From: Sphingobium sp. V4
GTDB taxonomy: Bacteria > Pseudomonadota > Alphaproteobacteria > Sphingomonadales > Sphingomonadaceae
NCBI RefSeq assembly: GCF_029590555.1
Contig: NZ_CP081001.1
Span: 3,072,001 to 3,136,000, forward strand
Direction: 5' to 3'
Length of the DNA stretch: 64,000 nucleotides
The notes below the pieces were generated by a model that was given only the letters and a program-made list of their open reading frames with translations, searched no databases and was not told the origin of the DNA. Shown in pieces: positions 58,360 to 64,000 of this stretch. Both the position numbers and the translations under genes were made by a program. Position 1 is the first letter of the stretch. Each line of letters opens with the position of its first letter.

Positions 58360-59595
58360 TTAACCCAGCCCCACCAGCGGCACGATGTCCACCGGCCGCC
58401 CGTTGCGGCGCAGTTCCACGGTGATGTTGGGCCGTTCCGCGCCGGTGACGCCGACGGGTTCGCCTTGGCGCACGCTGTCGCCGACCTGCGCGGTGACGCG
58501 GTGCAGGCCGGTGATGAGCGTGGTCCAGCCCTGGCCATGGTCGATGATGAGGATCTGGCCATAGTCGCGATAGGGACCGGCGAAGGCGACGCGACCGGCT
58601 GTGGGGGCGATCGCCTGCGCGCCGGGCTGCGTCACCAGCGTCAGGCCGCGTGATCGGACCCCGCCGTCATTGACCTCGCCCATGCCGGTGACGAGCTGGC
58701 CGATCACCGGCAGGCGATAGGGGGGCGGGCCGCCGGCCGACGCGGTGCGTTCCGGCGGCGCGGCGCCCGCCCGGTCGGGGCGGGCGGGGCGCAGCAGCGG
58801 GCCGGACAGGGCGGCCAGCCGGTCGCGCAGGTCGCCTGCATCCTCCAGCCGGTTCATCAGGTCGACAATGTCGCGGGCGCGTTCGCCCAGCGCCAGCGCG
58901 CGTTCGCTTTCCAGTCCCGCATTGGCGCGATAGTCGCGGGCGGCGATGCGCTTCTGCGCCTCCAGCGCGGCAAGCGCGGTCTGCTGCTGCCTGCGGTCGC
59001 TCTGCGCCTGCGTCAGGGCGTCCGCGGCCTGCTGCGCCGTGGCGCGGAGCGCCCGGCTCTTCTCCAGTTCGGCGCGCAGGCCGGCGGTGCGCTGCTGGAT
59101 GACGGGCAGGATCTGGCCCAGCACCGCGCGCATATGGACCGCGTCGCCGACCGATCCGGGCTGGACCAGCGCCAGTCCCAGCGGGCGGCGCGCCATCATC
59201 TGGAGCGCCGCGGTCAGGCGGACGATCGGCTCCTGCCTGGTCGCGAGCCGGGCGGCCTGGGCGCGCTGCATCCGCGCGATGATGGCGATGCGGGCCTGCG
59301 CGGCCTGGATGTCGGCCTCCGCCTGCTGGATGCGGGCGGCGACGGCGGCGGCGCGGCGGCGCGCCTGCTCGGCCTCGTCGCGGGCGGTGGCCGCCTGCTG
59401 GTCGAGGCGGGCGGAGCGGTCGCGGGCCTCGTCCGACTGGCGGCGGGCGGCCCGGAGCGCCTGCTGCTCCTGCGCCAGGGTCGTGCCGGCGGTGCCCGGC
59501 AGGATGATGGCGCTGTCGTCGGCGGCGGGCAGGCGCGTGGCTGCGAAGGCGGACAAGCCCGCCAGTCCGCCTGCGATGAGGATGCTGCGCTTCAC
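58360..59595 (-). CDS. envC: EnvC-like murein hydrolase activator (M23/LytM fold)
   Basis: 411 residues: signal peptide, a long coiled coil (about 40-255, Ala/Arg/Gln rich) and a C-terminal LytM domain (PVIGQLVTGMGEVNDGGVRS to the end). Zinc ligands of active M23 peptidases are incomplete (RSRGLTL where HxGxD is expected), so it is probably a non-catalytic activator of amidases, as for EnvC. It lies between rlmH and ctpA. Confidence 0.88.
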   Translation of the reverse strand: MKRSILIAGGLAGLSAFAATRLPAADDSAIILPGTAGTTLAQEQQALRAARRQSDEARDRSARLDQQAATARDEAEQARRRAAAVAARIQQAEADIQAAQARIAIIARMQRAQAARLATRQEPIVRLTAALQMMARRPLGLALVQPGSVGDAVHMRAVLGQILPVIQQRTAGLRAELEKSRALRATAQQAADALTQAQSDRRQQQTALAALEAQKRIAARDYRANAGLESERALALGERARDIVDLMNRLEDAGDLRDRLAALSGPLLRPARPDRAGAAPPERTASAGGPPPYRLPVIGQLVTGMGEVNDGGVRSRGLTLVTQPGAQAIAPTAGRVAFAGPYRDYGQILIIDHGQGWTTLITGLHRVTAQVGDSVRQGEPVGVTGAERPNITVELRRNGRPVDIVPLVGLG

Positions 59596-59646
59596 CCGTT
59601 GTCCCGACCCTTGTCGTCCCTGACTAGGCGGAAATCCGGCCGGTTT

Positions 59647-60069
59647 CTACCCTTCGCGATGATAGGGGTGGTTTGCGAGGATCGAACAGGCGCGCCAGAG
59701 CTGCTCGGCCAGCATCGCGCGCGCCATCATGTGCGGCCAGGTCATCGCGCCGAAGGCGACCAGCAGGTCCGCGCTCGCCCGCTCGGCGTCGCCGAACCCG
59801 TCCGCGGCCCCGATCAGGAAGCGGCATTCCCGCGTGCCCGCGTCGCGCCAGCCCTCGATTCGCCGGGCAAAGTCCATGGAGCCAAGCTGCTTGCCCTTCT
59901 CGTCCAGCATGACCGTGACTGTGCCGGGACCGACGGGAGGCAATTTGCCGCCCCGGTCAGGCATTTCGGTGATCTTGTGCGGCATGGTCAGCCGCTTGAC
60001 GTAACGGTCGACCAGATCCGCTTCGGGGGAACGCCCGATCTTTCCGCGCGCGATGATGTGGAGCAGCAT
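59647..60069 (-). CDS. rlmH: 23S rRNA pseudouridine1915 N3-methyltransferase RlmH
   Basis: 140-residue SPOUT methyltransferase. FLIGAADGFGD and the trefoil-knot end AMLAEQLWRACSILANHPYH are diagnostic; the latter binds SAM and the ribosomal A-site region. Length is a little below the usual 155. It lies between rsfS and envC, a conserved alphaproteobacterial order. Confidence 0.94.
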   Translation of the reverse strand: MLLHIIARGKIGRSPEADLVDRYVKRLTMPHKITEMPDRGGKLPPVGPGTVTVMLDEKGKQLGSMDFARRIEGWRDAGTRECRFLIGAADGFGDAERASADLLVAFGAMTWPHMMARAMLAEQLWRACSILANHPYHREG

Positions 60070-60112
60070 GGCTGCTCCCTAGCCCTTCATCGCCCGCCTG
60101 TCGAAGGGCGCG

Positions 60113-60502
60113 TCAGGCGGTGCCCGCGACCGGCGTGTCGACGAAGCCCCACATCCGTTCCAGATTGTAGAAGCTGCGCACTTCCGGCTTGAACAGATGG
60201 ACGATCACGTCGCCCGCGTCGATCAGCACCCAGTCGGCGACCGGCAGGCCCTCGACCCGCGCGGAGCGGCCCGTTTCCTTCTTGATCCTCTCGGCGAGAT
60301 GCTGGGCCATCGCCGCGACCTGGCGCGACGAGCGGCCGCTCGCGATCACCATGTGATCGGCGATGCTGCTCTTGCCTTCCAGGGGGATGGAGATGGTTTC
60401 CTGCGCCTGGTCGTCGTCGAGCGACTGCATGACAAGGGCGTGCAGGGCGGCCACGGAATCGGCGCTGGGCGCCGTATCGTTGGCAGGGGCGGGTCTGGTC
60501 AA
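60113..60502 (-). CDS. rsfS: Ribosome silencing factor RsfS
   Basis: 129-residue factor that binds ribosomal protein L14 and blocks subunit joining in starvation. ADHMVIASGRSSRQVAAMAQ, GLPVADWVLIDAGDVIVHLF and RSFYNLERMWG are the family motifs. The start is TTG at 60502 with GGAG upstream; a downstream Met would remove conserved residues. The gene starts 12 bases after nadD. Confidence 0.92.
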   Translation of the reverse strand: MTRPAPANDTAPSADSVAALHALVMQSLDDDQAQETISIPLEGKSSIADHMVIASGRSSRQVAAMAQHLAERIKKETGRSARVEGLPVADWVLIDAGDVIVHLFKPEVRSFYNLERMWGFVDTPVAGTA

Positions 60503-60514
60503 AAAAACTCCAAT

Positions 60515-61144
60515 CTAGACGATATACCGGCGCGTGAGCGGATCGCGCACACGCGTTGCTTCATATTCGCGATGCCAGAGGGGGTCCGCCTGCCGCAGCA
60601 GGGTCGCCGATCTTGGATCAGGGCAAAAGCGCAATAGCACGAGCGCCGGCACTCTCCAATTCGTCCATTCTGCACTCTGGCGCGCGGGCCGGACGAAGCG
60701 CCGCAGCCAGCTCATGGCCGCAGAGCCACGGGCAACGTCATCATAGCCGGGACGGGCGACCACGGCAATGGGCATCTGCCGCGCAATGCCGCGCCAGTCC
60801 TTCCATTGGCCGAACTGGGCCAGATTGTCCGCGCCCATCAGCCAGATGAAGCGATGGCGCGGGTAGCGGCGGACCAGCGCGCGCAGCGTGTCGATCGTGT
60901 AGCGGGTGCGCAACGGACGCTCGATCGCGGTGGCGCGAATCGGCGCGCGGCGCGCGACCCGTTGCGCGCGGGCGACGCGGGCGGGGAGCGGCGCCATGCC
61001 CTTGGCGGGCTTGAGCGGATTGCCCGCCGACACCAGCCACCAGACCTCGTCCAGCCCCAGGGCCTGGTGCGCGAACAGGGAAATGGCGCGATGCCCTCCA
61101 TGCGCCGGATTGAAGGAACCGCCGAGCAGGCCGATGCGTCTCAT
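60515..61144 (-). CDS. nadD: Nicotinate-nucleotide adenylyltransferase NadD
   Basis: 209 residues. The nucleotidyltransferase motif GGSFNPAHGGHRAISL and the C-terminal RPARQSAEW followed by ATRVRDPLTRRYIV, in the place of the usual ISSTxIR motif, are present. It makes deamido-NAD from NaMN and ATP. ATG 61144 (MRRIGLLGG); the open frame upstream to 61600 is antisense to purH. First gene of the nadD-rsfS-rlmH-envC-ctpA cluster. Confidence 0.92.
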   Translation of the reverse strand: MRRIGLLGGSFNPAHGGHRAISLFAHQALGLDEVWWLVSAGNPLKPAKGMAPLPARVARAQRVARRAPIRATAIERPLRTRYTIDTLRALVRRYPRHRFIWLMGADNLAQFGQWKDWRGIARQMPIAVVARPGYDDVARGSAAMSWLRRFVRPARQSAEWTNWRVPALVLLRFCPDPRSATLLRQADPLWHREYEATRVRDPLTRRYIV

Positions 61145-61286
61145 GGCCACCCCATGCCAGTGCGGGGGCAAGGCGGCAATGGCATTGCCCGCGGGCGCGA
61201 CGGCGCTCGGGGCTGTATTTTTTCCCCGGTCGGGACTAAGGGGCGGCGCGAACGCGTCCCGCCCTTGCCTGTAGAAAGTCCTTGCC

Positions 61287-62876
61287 ATGTCCGACGTCAC
61301 CATCAAGCGCGCCCTCCTGTCCGTCTCCGACAAGGCGGGCCTTATCGAACTGGGCCAGGCGCTGGGCAGGCATGGCGTCGAACTGGTGTCGACCGGCGGC
61401 ACCGCGAAGGCGCTGCGCGACGCGGGTCTGGAGGTCAAGGACATCTCCGACCTCACCGGTTTCCCCGAAATGATGGATGGTCGCGTCAAGACGCTGCATC
61501 CCAAGGTCCATGGCGGCCTGCTGGCGGTGCGGAACAACCCGGAGCATGTCGCCGCGATGGAGGCGCACGCTATCGGTGCGATCGACCTGGTCGTCGTCAA
61601 TCTCTATCCCTTCGCCGCCACGGTCGCGAAAGGTGCGGACCGCGACGAGATCATCGAGAATATCGACATTGGCGGCCCGTCCATGGTCCGCTCCGCCGCG
61701 AAGAATCACGAAAGCGTCGCGATCGTCACCGATCCGGCGGACTATGCCCGCCTGATAGCGGAAATGGACGAAAAGGGCGGTGCCACCAGCTACGACTTCC
61801 GCCGGATGCTGGCCGCGAAAGCCTATGCGGCCACCGCCGCCTATGATTCGATGATCGCCAGCTGGTTCGCCTTCGCCGATCAGGGCGTCATGTTCCCCGA
61901 GACGCTCGCCGTGTCGAGCAAGCTCGGCGCAACCCTGCGCTATGGCGAAAATCCTCACCAGTCGGCCGCGCTCTACCTGCCGGTCGGGCCGACCGCCAAC
62001 GGCATCGCCCAGGCCGAGCAGATCCAGGGCAAGGAACTCTCCTACAACAATTATAACGACGCCGACGCCGCGCTGGAGCTGGTCAGCGAGTTTCGCGACG
62101 GTCCGCCGACCGTGGTGATCGTCAAGCACGCCAATCCCTGCGGCGTCGCCACCGGCGACACGCTGATCGAGGCCTATGAGGCCGCGCTCGCCTGCGACAG
62201 CGTGTCGGCCTTCGGCGGCATCATCGCCGTCAACCGCCCGCTCGACGGCCCGACCGCCGAAGCGATCAGCGGCATCTTCACCGAAGTCGTCGCCGCGCCC
62301 GACGCCAATGAGGAAGCCAGGGCGATCTTCGCGAAGAAGAAGAATCTCCGTCTGCTGCTGACCGGCGACCTGCCCGATCCGGCGCGCCCCGGCCTTCAGA
62401 TCAAGAGCATCGCCGGCGGCCTGCTGGTCCAGAGCCGCGACAATGGCCAGGTCGACCGTGACGCGCTCAAGGTCGTTACGAAGCGCGCCCCGACCGATCA
62501 GGAGCTGAAGGACTGCCTCTTCGCCTGGACCGTCGCCAAGCATGTGAAGTCGAACGCCATCGTCTATGCCAGGGACGGCAGCACCGCAGGCGTCGGCGCG
62601 GGCCAGATGAACCGCCTCGAATCCGCGCGCATCGCCGCGTGGAAGGCGAAGGACGCCGCCGAAAAGGCCGGCTGGTCCACCCCGCGCACGATCGGATCGG
62701 CGGTCGCCTCCGACGCCTTCTTCCCCTTCGCTGACGGCCTGCTGGCGGCGGTGGAGGCCGGCGCGACGGCGGTGATCCAGCCGGGCGGCTCGATCCGCGA
62801 CGATGAAGTGATCGCCGCCGCCGACGATGCCGGCCTCGCCATGGTCTTCACCGGGATGCGCCACTTCCGCCACTGA
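61287..62876 (+). CDS. purH: Bifunctional AICAR transformylase / IMP cyclohydrolase
   Basis: 529 residues performing the last two steps of purine synthesis. The N-terminal IMP cyclohydrolase ([47 protein letters not shown]) is joined to the AICAR transformylase with the KHANPCG catalytic Lys-His motif and [14 protein letters not shown]. Divergent from nadD. Confidence 0.96.
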   Translation: MSDVTIKRALLSVSDKAGLIELGQALGRHGVELVSTGGTAKALRDAGLEVKDISDLTGFPEMMDGRVKTLHPKVHGGLLAVRNNPEHVAAMEAHAIGAIDLVVVNLYPFAATVAKGADRDEIIENIDIGGPSMVRSAAKNHESVAIVTDPADYARLIAEMDEKGGATSYDFRRMLAAKAYAATAAYDSMIASWFAFADQGVMFPETLAVSSKLGATLRYGENPHQSAALYLPVGPTANGIAQAEQIQGKELSYNNYNDADAALELVSEFRDGPPTVVIVKHANPCGVATGDTLIEAYEAALACDSVSAFGGIIAVNRPLDGPTAEAISGIFTEVVAAPDANEEARAIFAKKKNLRLLLTGDLPDPARPGLQIKSIAGGLLVQSRDNGQVDRDALKVVTKRAPTDQELKDCLFAWTVAKHVKSNAIVYARDGSTAGVGAGQMNRLESARIAAWKAKDAAEKAGWSTPRTIGSAVASDAFFPFADGLLAAVEAGATAVIQPGGSIRDDEVIAAADDAGLAMVFTGMRHFRH

Positions 62877-62940
62877 AGCCCTTGTCCTGTTTGCCGCATC
62901 CGGCCGACATCCCGGCCCATGCGGCATCCACACTCTTGAC

Positions 62941-62971
62941 GCGGGTGCGAAGGCGCCGTCTTCGCACCCGC
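62941..62971. terminator. Perfect 12-bp hairpin after purH
   Basis: GCGGGTGCGAAG pairs exactly with CTTCGCACCCGC around a 7-base loop, 64 bases after the purH stop. There is no T-tract on either strand, so it may be a processing/stability hairpin or a factor-dependent terminator. Confidence 0.45.
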
Positions 62972-63055
62972 AAAATCGCGGAAAACCGCCACTTTTTATC
63001 AAGTGGCCTCTTTTCAAGAACGGCCTGTGCGCTTATTTAGAGCGAGACCCTACTT

Positions 63056-63070
63056 CCACGTCAGACGTGG
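63056..63070. promoter_or_regulatory. 15-bp palindrome before the UrcA-family gene
   Basis: CCACGTC-A-GACGTGG is a perfect palindrome with a central A, 38 bases before the start codon and about 25 bases after a TTATTT -10-like sequence. A likely operator or 5' UTR hairpin; the binding protein is unknown. Confidence 0.4.
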
Positions 63071-63108
63071 GGCGGAAGACAGAGAAACTCGTTCGACAGG
63101 AGACTTGG

Positions 63109-63441
63109 ATGACCAGAAAAACGCTGGTGGCTCTGGCCGCCTCGCTTGCCCTTGCGCTGCCCGGCATGGCGAGCGCCGGCAGCAACGACATGGATGTGAT
63201 CGTCGACGGCAATACCGGCGCTGAAACCCGCTCCATCGCCGTGTCCGTGGCCGACCTCAACCTTGCCAGTTCCAGCGGTCTGCGCCGCGCCGACTATCGG
63301 CTGGTCCGCGCGTCCAAGCAGGTGTGCGGCTTCGTGAACGGCTCGATCCTGCCGGTGACGGAGGATTATCGCAACTGCTTCGGCACCGCGATCGAGGGCG
63401 CGCGCAGCGACCTGAACGCACTGGCGCAGCGCCAGGGCTGA
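63109..63441 (+). CDS. UrcA family protein
   Basis: 110-residue small secreted protein: signal peptide MTRKTLVALAASLALALPGM then ASA. The core SIAVSVADLNLASSSGLRRA and VRASKQVCGFVNGS match UrcA-type repeats, with a second Cys (DYRNCFGTAI) likely disulfide-bonded to the first. UrcA-family proteins are common in sphingomonads but have no known function. GACAGGAGAC precedes the ATG. Confidence 0.88.
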   Translation: MTRKTLVALAASLALALPGMASAGSNDMDVIVDGNTGAETRSIAVSVADLNLASSSGLRRADYRLVRASKQVCGFVNGSILPVTEDYRNCFGTAIEGARSDLNALAQRQG

Positions 63442-63543
63442 TCCGCGAACTGATCGCCGCCCGTTTCTCCGCGATTCGGCCTGGCCCGACAGGGCCGACC
63501 CGTCCGATCGCGGACGCGTTCCCCGCACGAAGGGGACTGCCGG

Positions 63544-63571
63544 GGGCCGCTCCACCATGGTGGAGCGGCCC
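63544..63571 (+). terminator. Terminator-like perfect palindrome after the UrcA gene
   Basis: A 28-base perfect palindrome whose half is GGGCCGCTCCACCA, followed by TTTCT. It lies 102 bases after the UrcA stop and about 105 bases before the next rightward gene, consistent with an end of transcription. Confidence 0.65.
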
Positions 63572-63676
63572 TTTCTGCTGCCGGCCAAGGATTGTCCTTA
63601 CCGGCCATTAACCAGTCCTTAGAGGATTTCCTTCACTCCGGGCGGCACGACGGACCATCCGGGGGAAGAAGTTGCC

Positions 63677-64000
63677 ATGCCGCGTATCGACCAGACTGTG
63701 GATGTTGCGATCATCGGGGCCGGCCCGGCTGGCCTGACCGCCGCATATCTTCTGACCAAACAGGGCTATAGCGTCACGGTGATCGAAAAGGATCCCGTTT
63801 ATGTGGGCGGCATCAGCCGGACGGTGGAGCTTGACGGCTTCCGATTCGATATTGGCGGCCACCGATTCTTTTCCAAGTCGCAGCAGGTCGTCGACCTGTG
63901 GAACGAGATATTGCCCGACGACTTCATCCAGCGTCCGCGGATGAGCCGCATATATTATGAGGGCAAATTCTACAGCTATCCGCTCCGCGCGTTCGAGGCG
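63677..64000 (+). CDS. FAD-dependent oxidoreductase, UGM/amine-oxidase-like (3'-truncated by window edge)
   Basis: The first 108 residues of a flavoprotein. ATG 63677 follows GGGGGAAGAAG. The dinucleotide-binding motif VAIIGAGPAGLTAAYLLTKQ and the second strand VTVIEKD, then GGISRTVELDG and FDIGGHRFFSKSQQVVDLWN, resemble UDP-galactopyranose-mutase-like and phytoene-desaturase-like NAD(P)/FAD proteins. Its neighbours beyond the edge are unseen, so the substrate (sugar nucleotide, carotenoid or other) cannot be decided. Confidence 0.8.
   Translation, partial: MPRIDQTVDVAIIGAGPAGLTAAYLLTKQGYSVTVIEKDPVYVGGISRTVELDGFRFDIGGHRFFSKSQQVVDLWNEILPDDFIQRPRMSRIYYEGKFYSYPLRAFEA

Noticed and set aside
61145..61286. 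A possible terminator or riboswitch before purH
   Set aside because: A T-run and GC-rich stretches are present, but no stable stem precedes the T-run in the right order and no purine-riboswitch core is recognisable.

Overview
This 64 kb window is high-GC chromosomal DNA with densely packed genes. Proteins and layout point to an alphaproteobacterium of the family Sphingomonadaceae, perhaps Sphingobium-like; the genus is inference. Supporting signs are a CrtZ-type carotenoid hydroxylase, a SUF-only iron-sulfur operon led by an Rrf2 regulator, an ABC exporter resembling the Novosphingobium Atm1 protein, an UrcA-family protein, Coq7, and intergenic palindromic repeats typical of sphingomonads. 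I saw no rRNA, tRNA, CRISPR array, insertion sequence, integrase or prophage.

Layout. 1-2.0 kb: the end of a threonine aldolase gene, a DMT permease and a 54-aa hypothetical gene. 2.1-8.9 kb: a leftward suf operon (rrf2-sufB-unknown-sufC-sufD-sufS-sufT-sufA) with an SDR gene at its end, behind a candidate iron-responsive operator. 9-16.6 kb: an AraC regulator, an intergenic region with a possible micro-ORF or small RNA, pyrD, ggt and pepN (converging on one terminator), and queF. 16.7-25.6 kb: a membrane-anchored Pro/Ala-rich protein, sseA-metC-mscS, crtZ, a lipoprotein, sufE, cytochrome b561 and acs. 25.7-33.2 kb: a GST, a diguanylate cyclase, a LysR regulator, a bacterial CDC48-type AAA ATPase, a phospholipid-methyltransferase-like protein and a LuxR-type regulator. 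33.4-38.8 kb: proA, kdsA, a small phospholipase-A2-like protein facing an alpha/beta hydrolase-P450 pair, and a lower-GC lipoprotein gene.

38.9-48.3 kb: a leftward cluster of a giant transglutaminase/DUF2126 protein, a circularly permuted ATP-grasp/alpha-E fusion and a second transglutaminase. This matches a widely distributed but biochemically uncharacterised predicted peptide-ligase system, and it is the best candidate here for unexplored biology. A prolyl oligopeptidase and a small membrane protein lie upstream on the same strand. 48.3-55.7 kb: a TPP riboswitch and thiC, a small HTH-like protein overlapping thiC, a DUF6891-like protein, secreted or lipoprotein genes (one Ivy-like), the Atm1-type exporter and two tandem secreted paralogs. 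55.7-61.1 kb: the envelope/ribosome cluster nadD-rsfS-rlmH-envC-ctpA, then dsbB-coq7. 61.3-64 kb: purH, an UrcA-family gene and the start of a FAD-dependent oxidoreductase.

Functionally, iron-sulfur assembly is spread over three loci (suf operon, sufE, Atm1-like exporter). Envelope maintenance and cofactor/nucleotide synthesis genes form most of the rest. Coordinates come from reading the sequence directly; family assignments rest on motifs recognised by eye and were not checked by database search.
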